A stretch of DNA of 10,978 bases, taken from positions 1 to 10,978 of the forward strand of contig JAAOZY010000054.1 of assembly GCA_012274205.1 (NCBI GenBank), given 5' to 3'. The notes under the pieces were generated by a model. It saw only the letters and a list, made by a program, of their open reading frames with translations, ran no database searches and was not told the origin of the DNA. Shown one piece after another: positions 1-6,783 of the stretch. Position 1 is the first letter of the stretch; each line of letters starts with the position of its first letter. The position numbers and the translations under genes are program-made. This DNA is from Betaproteobacteria bacterium (GTDB taxonomy: Bacteria > Pseudomonadota > Gammaproteobacteria > Burkholderiales > SG8-39).

Positions 1-668
1 AGCAGGCGCGCCTCCCGCTGTTTCAGCGCGGCGAAGGCCTCCACCAGGTAACGGTGCCCTTTCCAGCTGCGCAGCGTGGCGACAATGCCGATGCAGGCTT
101 GCGCCGGATCCAGCCCTAGGCGCGCTTTCGCCTGCGCCCGGTCGGCGGGCACATAGCGGCCCAGGTCTATCCCGGTCGGCACCGAGTCGATCGACTCCGG
201 ACGATAGCCATTGTCGCGGATCAGCTGCAAGCGCAGGCGCTCGCCGGTCGTGACGATGTGCCGGGTCGCCGACTGGTAGAGCCAGCGCGTGGCGGTGTTG
301 TCGGGAATGGCGGTCGAGATGTGGCGGGTGCGCACCAGCGCCGGACGCGGGCGCATGCCGACGAGCGCGAGCGCTGCGAGCCAGCTGTCGGTGGAGCTGT
401 GGCTGTTGAGCACGTCGCAGCGCGCGCGCGCAAGCCAGTTGCGCATGGCGAACAGGCCGACCAGGCCTTTGCGCGCGATCGGCAGGGCCACCGCCGGCAC
501 GCCGCGCCGCGCCGCCTCTTCGAAAATGCGCGCCTCGCGCGGGCACAGCAGGCTCACGCGGTGACCGCGCGCGAGCATGCCGGAAGCCTCCTCCAGCACA
601 CGTATCTCCTGCCCGCCCCAGCCGCAGGAAGACTCACTGTGCACTAGGTTGAGTGGCGCTGCCGTCAT
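1..668 (-). CDS. Glycosyltransferase family 4, partial (C-terminus beyond left edge)
   Basis: The reading frame runs without a stop from an ATG at 668 to the left edge, giving the first 222 residues. What is seen is the N-terminal Rossmann domain of a GT-B enzyme and the start of the second domain: a glycine-rich loop SCGWGGQEIRVL (about 14-25), NSHSSTDSW (88-96), RTRHIS (113-118), the linker VPTGIDLGRY (163-172), and the beginning of the donor-binding domain, IVATLRSWKGH (195-205). The pattern fits family GT4 retaining transferases acting on LPS or other cell-surface glycans at the cytoplasmic face of the inner membrane. The start lies 15 bp after the msbA stop with no clear Shine-Dalgarno, so it is probably translated in the same operon. 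The acceptor and sugar cannot be read from the sequence. The catalytic C-terminal part, including the expected EX7E region, is outside the window. Confidence 0.88.
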   Translation of the reverse strand, partial: MTAAPLNLVHSESSCGWGGQEIRVLEEASGMLARGHRVSLLCPREARIFEEAARRGVPAVALPIARKGLVGLFAMRNWLARARCDVLNSHSSTDSWLAALALVGMRPRPALVRTRHISTAIPDNTATRWLYQSATRHIVTTGERLRLQLIRDNGYRPESIDSVPTGIDLGRYVPADRAQAKARLGLDPAQACIGIVATLRSWKGHRYLVEAFAALKQREARL

Positions 669-683
669 CGCTGGGCGGCCGTC

Positions 684-2486
684 TCAGCTGAGCGCGGAAG
701 ATGTGTCGCGCGCAGCGCCGCTGTGCCGCTCGCCCTTCTCGTCGACAGCGAATTGGATCCGGTACAGGTAGGCGTAGAGGCCGTCGCGCGCCAGCAGCTC
801 CGCGTGCGAGCCGATTTCGGCAATCGTGCCCTTCTGCAGCACCGCGATGCGGTCCGCCTTTTCGATCGTCGACAGCCGGTGCGCGATGATCAGCGTGGTG
901 CGGCCCTGCATCAAGGTCTCCAGCGCCGCCTGCACCACACGTTCCGACTCGGTATCCAGCGCCGAGGTGGCCTCGTCCAGAATCAGCACGGGCGCGTTTT
1001 TCAGCAGCGCGCGCGCGATCGCCAGGCGCTGGCGCTGCCCGCCTGAGAGACGCACGCCGTTCTCGCCGATCATCGTCTGCAGGCCCTGCGGCATCTCGCG
1101 GATGAACTCCATCGCATGCGCAGCCTCGGCGGCGGCAATGATGGCGGCCTCGCCCGCGCCTGACAGGGGGCCGTAGGCGATGTTGGCCGCGACGCTATCG
1201 TTGAACAGCACCACGTCCTGGCTCACCAGCGCGACATTGGCGCGCAGGCTGGCGAGGGTCAGCATCTGCGTGTCGATGCCGTCGAGCAGGATGCGCCCCG
1301 CGTCGGGCTTGTAGAAGCGCGGAATCAGGTTGGCCAGGGTCGTTTTCCCGCCGCCCGAACCGCCCACCAGGGCGACGGTCTCGCCCGGGGCGATGCTGAG
1401 ATTGACGTCGGCCAGCGCCGGCCGCGCGGCGTTGGGATAGGCAAAGCTCAGATGCTCGAAATCGATCCGCCCCTGCGCGCGGCCGATGCTGCGCGTGCCG
1501 GCGTCTTCTTCGGGCTGTTCGTCGACGATCGCGAATACGCTTTCGGCGGCCGCCAGTCCGCGCTGCAGCGAAGCGTTGACGCCGGTCAGGCGCTTCAGCG
1601 GCGTGAGCAGCATCAGCGTGGCGGTCATGAAGGATACGAAGCTGCCCACGGTGACGCCGTTGGCGCCGCTTTGACGCGTCGAATAGAAAACGATGATCGC
1701 GACCGCGACCGCGGCCAGCACCTGCACCATCGGCACCGAGGCTCCGGCGGCGATGGTCTGGCGCATGGCGAAGTCACGCATGCGCTTGATCGCCGCGCCG
1801 AAATGGCGCTGCTCGTATTCCTGCCCGCCGAATACTTTCACCACCTTGTGGCACTCGATCGCCTCGTCCAGCACATGGGTGATGTCGCCCATGGCGTGCT
1901 GCGCGCCCCGGCTCACCCGGCGCAGCCGGCCGCTGAAGGAACGGATCACCAGCGCGATCAGCGGGCCCACCACCAGCGTGATCAGCGAGAGTTTCCAGTC
2001 GAGGTAGAACATCCAGGCGAGCAAGCCCGCGATGGTAATGGTGTCGCGCACCAGCACGGTCAGCACCGTGGTCGCCGCCGCCGTGACGCCGGTGACGTCA
2101 TAGGTCAGTTTTGACATCAGCACGCCCGAAGACGCATCGTCGTAGTAGCGCGTGGGCAGGTTGACCAGCCGCCGGAACATCTCCGCGCGCAGGTCGAACA
2201 CCACCCAGTTGGACACCCAGTTGAGCGCATAGTCGCTGACGAAACCGAACACGCCGCGCAGCAGGAACAAGCCCACCAGGGCGAACGGGAGCAGGCGGAT
2301 GGTGGTCGGATCGCGATTCACGAAACTGCCGTCCAGCAGCGGCTTCATCAGCGCCGGCAGCAGCGGTTCGGTCGCGGCCGCCAGAATCATGGCGAGGAGG
2401 GACAGCGCGAACATGCGCCAGTACGGCGTGACATAGCGCAGCAGGCGCGCGTACAGGACCCGGCTCTGGGTTTCGGGAACAGCCAT
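684..2486 (-). CDS. msbA: Lipid A export ATP-binding/permease protein MsbA
   Basis: This 600-residue ABC half-transporter has an N-terminal six-helix exporter domain (about 20-310) fused to a nucleotide-binding domain (about 340-580). The ATPase motifs are complete: Walker A GGSGGGKT (375-382), Q-loop Gln423, signature LSGGQ (480-484), Walker B LILDE (501-505), D-loop SALD (508-511) and switch His536 in IIAHRLST. Length and layout match MsbA, which works as a homodimer in the inner membrane to flip lipid A-core from the cytoplasmic to the periplasmic leaflet. The neighbours on both sides are glycosyltransferases, which supports an LPS role over a drug exporter. The ATG at 2486 directly follows an extended -10 promoter with a short leader; the Shine-Dalgarno is weak. 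The next gene starts 15 bp downstream. A generic multidrug exporter is the main alternative, but the context makes it unlikely. Confidence 0.93.
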   Translation of the reverse strand: MAVPETQSRVLYARLLRYVTPYWRMFALSLLAMILAAATEPLLPALMKPLLDGSFVNRDPTTIRLLPFALVGLFLLRGVFGFVSDYALNWVSNWVVFDLRAEMFRRLVNLPTRYYDDASSGVLMSKLTYDVTGVTAAATTVLTVLVRDTITIAGLLAWMFYLDWKLSLITLVVGPLIALVIRSFSGRLRRVSRGAQHAMGDITHVLDEAIECHKVVKVFGGQEYEQRHFGAAIKRMRDFAMRQTIAAGASVPMVQVLAAVAVAIIVFYSTRQSGANGVTVGSFVSFMTATLMLLTPLKRLTGVNASLQRGLAAAESVFAIVDEQPEEDAGTRSIGRAQGRIDFEHLSFAYPNAARPALADVNLSIAPGETVALVGGSGGGKTTLANLIPRFYKPDAGRILLDGIDTQMLTLASLRANVALVSQDVVLFNDSVAANIAYGPLSGAGEAAIIAAAEAAHAMEFIREMPQGLQTMIGENGVRLSGGQRQRLAIARALLKNAPVLILDEATSALDTESERVVQAALETLMQGRTTLIIAHRLSTIEKADRIAVLQKGTIAEIGSHAELLARDGLYAYLYRIQFAVDEKGERHSGAARDTSSALS

Positions 2487-2519
2487 TATCGGAACCGCAT
2501 CAGAATGGAAAAATGTGCA

Positions 2520-2528
2520 ATTATATCA
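2520..2528 (-). promoter_or_regulatory. Extended -10 promoter for msbA
   Basis: The minus strand reads TGATATAAT, a perfect TATAAT preceded by the TGn extension. No good -35 box lies 16-18 bp upstream, as expected for an extended -10 promoter. The predicted start near 2513 leaves a leader of about 27 nt before the msbA ATG at 2486. It is one of the few AT-rich spots in a GC-rich stretch. Confidence 0.6.
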
Positions 2529-2581
2529 GAGCCATAAGGCCGGGCCGCCGATCTTCGTGCACGCCCGCGCGGCGCGCTGGG

Positions 2582-3736
2582 CTAACGCGATTCGGGATGC
2601 AGAAGGTGCGCATACAGGCGCGTGAGGCGCTGTGCCATGTCGGCGAGATCGAAGGTCTTGACCCGCTCGCGGGCGGCCGTACCCATGCGCTCGGCCTGCC
2701 CCGCGGCCGCCGCCAGATTCAGGCAGCGCGCCAATTCCACCACGTCCAGCGGATCGCGGCAGACATAGCCCTGCACGCCGCTCTCGATCAATTCGGCGGC
2801 ACCGCATTGCAGGCTGGTGATGAGCGGCAGAGCGCAGGCCATCGCTTCCAGCGCGGCATTCGGAAACGGGTCGTACAGCGTGGGCAGCACAAAGCAGTCC
2901 GCCATGCCGTACCAGGGCTTGACGTCCTCCTGGCCGCCGGCGAAATGCACCCGGGCGGCGAGCCCGGCCCGCGCCGCCTCGCGCCGCAGACGCGGCAGTT
3001 CCTTGTCGGCGCCTACCACCACGAGGCGGGCGTCGCGCACGCTGCCCAGGGCGCGCAGGAGCTGCGCCAAGCCCTTGCGCCTGAAACCGGAACCGACGAA
3101 CAGGAACACCATGGTGTCCGCCGCGATGCCGAGCTCCTCGCGCTTGCGCTGGCGCCAGGTCTGGCGCAGCCGCGGATGGAACGCATCCAGGTCGACGCCG
3201 CTGTAAATTACGTGGAGCTTGTCTTCGGCCAGGCCGAAATGCCGGCGCAGCTCGTCCTTCACCATATTCGAATTACAGATCACCGCGCGCAGCGCCGGGC
3301 TCAGAAACATGCGCTTTTCCGCCGCCAGCGTGTACCAGTGGTAGGGATTGAGCGCGAGCGCGCTGCGCCCGAGGAGGCCCAGCGCGCGTTTGCGGTTGAT
3401 CAGCCACTGGCGATGCACGCCATCGCCGGCACGGTAGACATCGCAGCAGCCGATGCGCTCATGCGATTGCACCAGGTCGAAGTCTTCTGCCTTCAGCGCG
3501 GCGCAAACAGCGCGCGCAAAACCCCAGTCACGCCATACCCGGCCGACATAGAACGGATCGCAGCGCAGCAGGCGCCACGCTCCGGCAGTAGCGCCTGCCG
3601 CCGCCCCCGCCGGCCAGCTGCGCGCAAGCAGCGTCAGCTCCACCTCTTCTGCGGCAAGCGCGCCCATGGCACGCTCGACGAAGCGCTCGGCGCCGCCGTA
3701 GGGGTTGTAGCGCTGGCGCACCAGGGCGATTTTCAT
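2582..3736 (-). CDS. Glycosyltransferase family 4, WaaG-like (LPS core)
   Basis: This 384-residue GT-B enzyme has an N-terminal glycine loop in RYNPYGGAERFVERA (about 9-23), SHERIG (91-96), the interdomain linker YSGVDLDAFHP (178-188), the donor-domain loop VGSGFRRKG (214-222), and PTLYDPFPNAALEAMA (285-300). The last segment is where GT4 enzymes carry EX7E; here the first acid is Asp289 and the second Glu297. The family transfers sugars from nucleotide donors at the cytoplasmic face of the inner membrane. The NPYGGAERF start resembles WaaG-type LPS core transferases, and the waaQ-like gene upstream and msbA downstream support that, but the sugar is not determinable. I chose the ATG at 3736 because the conserved protein begins MKIALVRQ; an in-frame GTG at 3745 would add three residues. 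Neither has a strong ribosome binding site. The gene follows the waaQ-like stop by about 115 bp. Confidence 0.87.
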   Translation of the reverse strand: MKIALVRQRYNPYGGAERFVERAMGALAAEEVELTLLARSWPAGAAAGATAGAWRLLRCDPFYVGRVWRDWGFARAVCAALKAEDFDLVQSHERIGCCDVYRAGDGVHRQWLINRKRALGLLGRSALALNPYHWYTLAAEKRMFLSPALRAVICNSNMVKDELRRHFGLAEDKLHVIYSGVDLDAFHPRLRQTWRQRKREELGIAADTMVFLFVGSGFRRKGLAQLLRALGSVRDARLVVVGADKELPRLRREAARAGLAARVHFAGGQEDVKPWYGMADCFVLPTLYDPFPNAALEAMACALPLITSLQCGAAELIESGVQGYVCRDPLDVVELARCLNLAAAAGQAERMGTAARERVKTFDLADMAQRLTRLYAHLLHPESR

Positions 3737-3745
3737 CGTGCCCAC

Positions 3746-3851
3746 GGCGTCCGCGGCAGCGCGAGGTCGCAGCTGGCCTCATGCCTGCCCGGTTCGAGCA
3801 CTTGCACAATCAAATTGCCGCAGCGACCTGGGCGCCGCCTGCACCCGTGCA
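3746..3851. other. Unassigned spacer between the waaQ-like gene and the GT4 gene
   Basis: This 106-bp stretch separates two minus-strand genes that would normally be tightly packed. It holds no recognisable hairpin terminator or promoter. One minus frame stays open through it and stops at a TGA that overlaps the ATG of the downstream glycosyltransferase. I do not recognise the encoded peptide. Confidence 0.5.
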
Positions 3852-4931
3852 TCAGCGCGGCAGCAGCGACTGCGCTGCCTGCAGCACTGCGGACACCGGC
3901 AGGGTGCTGAGGCATTCGCTCACTTTGCCGCCGCCGCAACCGTCGTTGCCGCAGGGGCGGCAGCTGTGATCGGATGCGACCACGCGGTGCGGAACCTGCC
4001 ACGGACCCCAGTTGAATTCGCCGCTCGGGCCGAACAGCGCGACTACCGGCGTGCCCATGGCGGCGGCGATGTGCATGGGCGCGGAATCGACGCCGATGAA
4101 CAGGCGCGCATCGCGCGTGAGCGCGCCCAGCTGCTTCAGCGAGAGCTTGCCCGAAACATCCGCGAACGGTGTCGTCACCAGGGTGCGGATGCGCGCAAGG
4201 AGTTGGAGTTCCTGCGCATCCGGAGCGGCGCTTACGACCACCCGCTCGCCCATTGCCTGCAGCCTGTCTATCAGTTCGGCCGTCTTTTGCGCCGGCCAGC
4301 ACTTGAACTGCCAGCGCGATGCCGGATGCAGGTGGATATAGCCGCCGCGCGCCAGGCCCAGTTCGCCCAGCATGTGCTCGACTTCGCTTTGCGCCTGGTC
4401 GCCGGGCACAAAACTCAGGCCGCGCTCGTGTTCGCCCGGCTGCAGGCCGATGCGGCGCAAGGCGTCCAGGTTCTGCTCCACCACATGGCGCCTGCCATTG
4501 CTCGGCAGGGGATACAAATGGCTGAAGCTGGACTTCCACCAGCGCCGCGCACGCGGGTAATTCGCGGCGACGCTGTAGCGCGGACCGAGCAGGCGCGCGA
4601 GCCAGGCACCGCGCGGATGTTCCGACAGATGGATCAGCAGATCGTAGTCGCGGCTGCGCAGCTGCTGCAGTGCGCTCCATTCCGCCGCCGCCTGGTCGAC
4701 CCAGCCCAGCGCCTTCCAGCCGCGGTCCACGCCGAGTATGCGCGACACCGCCGGGTTGTCGGAGAGCATCGGCGCGGTGTCGGCATAGACCAGCGCGTCG
4801 ATCTCCACATGCGGCGCATGCGCCTTGAGCACGGAGAACACGGGCGAGGCGAGCAGCACGTCGCCGTGGTGGCGCAGCTTGGTCACCAGCACCCGGCGCA
4901 AGCTTTGCAGATCAACCGGATCCTTGAGCAT
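3852..4931 (-). CDS. waaQ: Heptosyltransferase of the WaaQ (heptosyltransferase III) type
   Basis: This 359-residue GT9-family enzyme adds heptose to the LPS inner core from an ADP-heptose donor, at the cytoplasmic side of the inner membrane. Visible signatures are the N-terminal VLVTKLRHHGDVLLASPV (14-31), including the HGD loop where related enzymes bind the acceptor; the donor-domain segment HPASRWQFKCWP (202-213); GVDSAPMHIAAAMGTPVVALFGPSG (positions 280-304); and NWGPW (307-311). The C-terminus carries a cysteine cluster, CRPC-x4-C-x7-C (Cys324, 327, 332, 340). The R(W)QFKCW and FGPSGxxxWGPW forms point to the WaaQ/RfaQ branch rather than WaaC or WaaF. The ATG at 4931 fits the family's start. 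No Shine-Dalgarno is evident, and a candidate -10 box ends 7 bp before the ATG. The exact position of the heptose added is inferred from the family. Confidence 0.87.
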   Translation of the reverse strand: MLKDPVDLQSLRRVLVTKLRHHGDVLLASPVFSVLKAHAPHVEIDALVYADTAPMLSDNPAVSRILGVDRGWKALGWVDQAAAEWSALQQLRSRDYDLLIHLSEHPRGAWLARLLGPRYSVAANYPRARRWWKSSFSHLYPLPSNGRRHVVEQNLDALRRIGLQPGEHERGLSFVPGDQAQSEVEHMLGELGLARGGYIHLHPASRWQFKCWPAQKTAELIDRLQAMGERVVVSAAPDAQELQLLARIRTLVTTPFADVSGKLSLKQLGALTRDARLFIGVDSAPMHIAAAMGTPVVALFGPSGEFNWGPWQVPHRVVASDHSCRPCGNDGCGGGKVSECLSTLPVSAVLQAAQSLLPR

Positions 4932-4937
4932 GCCCGC

Positions 4938-4966
4938 ACGATAGCAGAGAACCCCGCAGCGGTGAA
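4938..4966 (-). promoter_or_regulatory. Candidate sigma-70 promoter for the waaQ-like gene
   Basis: On the minus strand TTCACC (4966-4961) and TATCGT (4943-4938) are 17 bp apart and each match four of six consensus bases. Transcription would start about 7 bp after the -10, at or next to the ATG at 4931, leaving almost no leader. The match is modest. Confidence 0.35.
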
Positions 4967-5016
4967 TCGGCCTGCCAGGCGCATGGCGCCTCGACCTGCG
5001 GCTTAGAGCTTATTTC

Positions 5017-5040
5017 AAAACGAGGGGGTCCCTCCCCTCG
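5017..5040 (-). terminator. Rho-independent terminator of the btu operon
   Basis: The minus strand has CGAGGGG, a six-base loop, the perfect complement CCCCTCG, then TTTT followed by GAAATAA. The 7-bp GC-rich stem (arms 5040-5034 and 5027-5021) with a T run lies about 40 bp after the btuF stop and before the waaQ-like gene, so it plausibly ends the btuBCDF transcript. Confidence 0.62.
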
Positions 5041-5052
5041 CGCTCCCCTTGG

Positions 5053-5079
5053 GGCCATTTCGGTAATTCCGACATGGCC
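5053..5079. repeat. Imperfect hairpin just after btuF
   Basis: GGCCAT (5053-5058) pairs with ATGGCC (5074-5079), and inside them TCGG (5060-5063) pairs with CCGA (5069-5072) around a five-base AT loop, with a single opposed mismatch between the two stems. It begins 3 bp after the btuF stop. It could help transcript termination or 3' end stability. It could also be part of a dispersed repeat together with the neighbouring terminator stem. Confidence 0.55.
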
Positions 5080-5081
5080 TC

Positions 5082-6008
5082 TTAGTTGCCGTGTGCGCGC
5101 GCCTTGTCCAGTTGTTCGCACAGCGCTTCGGCGCCATCGAGGATGCGCGGCGTGTTGCGGCTGATGAGATCGGAATCGACGAGGAACAGATTGGCGCGCG
5201 CGACCGCCCGCATCCGCGGCCATTGTTTCCATGCGTCCAGATTTCCAACCTGGCCCGCTTCCGCGCTCACGCCGACTATCGCCTCCGGATCGGCGGCGAG
5301 CACCGCCTCGGTCGACACTTCCGGCGTCAGCGACTTGAGGCCGGCAAAAACATTGCGGCCACCGCACAAGCGTATTGCGTCGCTGATGAGATGCGCGCCG
5401 TTGACGGTCAGCAGCGGCCGGTCCCAGATCTGGAAGAACAGCGCCACCGGCGCACGGCCGCTGTAGCGCCGGCGCAGCTCGGCCAGGCGCGCCGTGAACG
5501 CGCGTGCGGCTGGCAGCGCCGCAGCCTCGGTGCCGGCCAGCAGTCCGATCTGCCCGATCGCGCGCGCGATATCGGGAAGCCGGCGCGGCTCGTTGTAGAA
5601 CACCGGGATGCCGAGTTGCAGCAATTTTTCCAGCTGGCGCTGCGCGTTGCCGTCGCGCCACACCAGCACCAGGTCCGGCTTGAGCGCAACGATGCGCTCC
5701 AGGTCGAGCTGCGCGCTGTCGCCGATGCGCTCGATGCGCCGGGCCTGCTCCGGATAGTTGCTGTATTCGACCGTGCCGACGACGCGGTCGCCGGCGCCTG
5801 CCGCGAACAGCAGCTCGGTCAGGTGCGGGGTGAGGCTGATGATGCGCCGCGCCGGCTGCGGCAGGCTTAGGCTGCGGCCGGCATCGTCGGTGAGCCGGAT
5901 GTCGGCGGCGGCAGCCGCGCTGGTCCATGCCAGTGCCAGGACCAGCATGCCGCGCACGGCAATGCGCAGGCGCGGACCGGACGCCTTCGGTTTCACTGCG
6001 GCATTCAT
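5082..6008 (-). CDS. btuF: Periplasmic cobalamin-binding protein BtuF
   Basis: This 308-residue protein captures vitamin B12 in the periplasm and delivers it to the BtuCD transporter. A signal peptide is visible: basic residues (about 13-19), a hydrophobic core MLVLALAWTSAAAAA (21-35), and likely cleavage just before DIRLTDD. The mature part is a class III substrate-binding protein: RRIISLTPHLTELLFAAGAGDRVVGTVEYSNYPE spans 54-87 and is a BtuF hallmark. Glu65 sits where the family uses a surface Glu to dock onto permease arginines. KPDLVLVWRDG (110-120) follows, and NVFAGLKSLTPEVSTEAVLAADPEAIV marks the second lobe. The ATG at 6008 is separated by a single base from the btuD stop, so the two are probably translationally coupled. 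It is the last gene of the btu operon. Haem or siderophore binding proteins share the fold, but the TVEYSNYPE segment and the riboswitch favour cobalamin. Confidence 0.92.
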   Translation of the reverse strand: MNAAVKPKASGPRLRIAVRGMLVLALAWTSAAAAADIRLTDDAGRSLSLPQPARRIISLTPHLTELLFAAGAGDRVVGTVEYSNYPEQARRIERIGDSAQLDLERIVALKPDLVLVWRDGNAQRQLEKLLQLGIPVFYNEPRRLPDIARAIGQIGLLAGTEAAALPAARAFTARLAELRRRYSGRAPVALFFQIWDRPLLTVNGAHLISDAIRLCGGRNVFAGLKSLTPEVSTEAVLAADPEAIVGVSAEAGQVGNLDAWKQWPRMRAVARANLFLVDSDLISRNTPRILDGAEALCEQLDKARAHGN

Positions 6009-6009
6009 C

Positions 6010-6783
6010 TCAGGCCGGCACGAACAGCGTGCGGCCGGCCGCCTCGACGCGCGCGACCCGGTGTCCGAATGCCGTCTCGAGCGCGGGCTCGGTCAGGACC
6101 GAGTCTATCGGGCCTTGCAGCACCGTCGCCTGCGGCGTCAGCAACAGGGCGTGGCTGGCGAAACGCGCCGCCAGACCGAGGTCGTGCACCGTGAACAGCA
6201 CGCCTTTGCCGCGCACGCGGGCCAGTTCCACCAGATGCTCGAGCACCAGCATCTGATGATGCAGGTCCAGGTGCGACACCGGCTCGTCCAGCAGCAGCAG
6301 CGGCGCGTCCTGGACGAACAGCGCCGCCAGCGCGACGCGCTGGCGCTCGCCGCCCGACAGCGTAAGCACGTCGCGCTGCTCGAATCCGGCGAGATCCATT
6401 GCGCGCAGCGCCGACAGGGCTAGCGCCTGTTCCTCCTCCCCCTCCCACTGCCAGCGTGAAAGGTAGGGATGGCGCCCGAGCATCACACTCTCGAGCACGC
6501 TTGCGCTAAATGCGTCGTGGAAGCTTTGCGGCAGAAAACAGCGCTGGCGCGCTGCCGCATCCGCCGGCCACTCTGCCACGGACTTGCCGCCGAGGCGCAG
6601 CGCGCCGCCCTGCGCCGCGCGCAGGCCGACCGCGGCATGCAGAAACGTGGACTTGCCCGCGCCGTTGGGGCCGAGCAGGCACCATACCTCGCCGGCATTG
6701 AGCGCGAACCTCATGCCGCGCACCAGCGTGCGAGCGTCCACCTGCAGCAGCAGATCCTGCGCTTCGAGCAGCGGCGCGCTCAT
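6010..6783 (-). CDS. btuD: Vitamin B12 ABC transporter ATPase BtuD
   Basis: This 257-residue cytoplasmic ATPase powers cobalamin import through BtuC. All nucleotide-binding motifs are intact: Walker A GPNGAGKST (38-46), Q-loop Gln86 in FLPQS, signature LSGGERQRVALA (142-153), Walker B LLLLDEP (162-168), D-loop SHLD (170-173) and switch His200 in FTVHDL. FLPQSFHDAFSASVLESVMLGRHPYL, around 83-108, is typical of the importer subclass that pairs with FecCD/BtuC permeases. The start codon overlaps the btuC stop in ATGA, and btuF begins 1 bp after its stop, so the three inner-membrane and periplasmic components are tightly coupled. By motifs alone it could serve a siderophore importer; the BtuF partner and the cobalamin riboswitch decide for B12. 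Confidence 0.92.
   Translation of the reverse strand: MSAPLLEAQDLLLQVDARTLVRGMRFALNAGEVWCLLGPNGAGKSTFLHAAVGLRAAQGGALRLGGKSVAEWPADAAARQRCFLPQSFHDAFSASVLESVMLGRHPYLSRWQWEGEEEQALALSALRAMDLAGFEQRDVLTLSGGERQRVALAALFVQDAPLLLLDEPVSHLDLHHQMLVLEHLVELARVRGKGVLFTVHDLGLAARFASHALLLTPQATVLQGPIDSVLTEPALETAFGHRVARVEAAGRTLFVPA

Noticed and set aside
2513..3910. 465-residue plus-strand open frame opposite the GT4 gene
   Set aside because: Composition typical of an antisense shadow. It covers the msbA promoter, the GT4 gene and the end of waaQ, which have clear motifs on the minus strand.
3738..5006. 422-residue plus-strand open frame opposite waaQ
   Set aside because: Low-complexity Arg/Ala/Gln-rich translation with no recognisable domain; opposite a well-supported glycosyltransferase.
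4912..5928. 338-residue minus frame overlapping btuF and the start of waaQ
   Set aside because: Arg/Ala/Pro-rich out-of-frame translation of btuF that runs through the terminator hairpins; the btuF frame has a signal peptide and family motifs.
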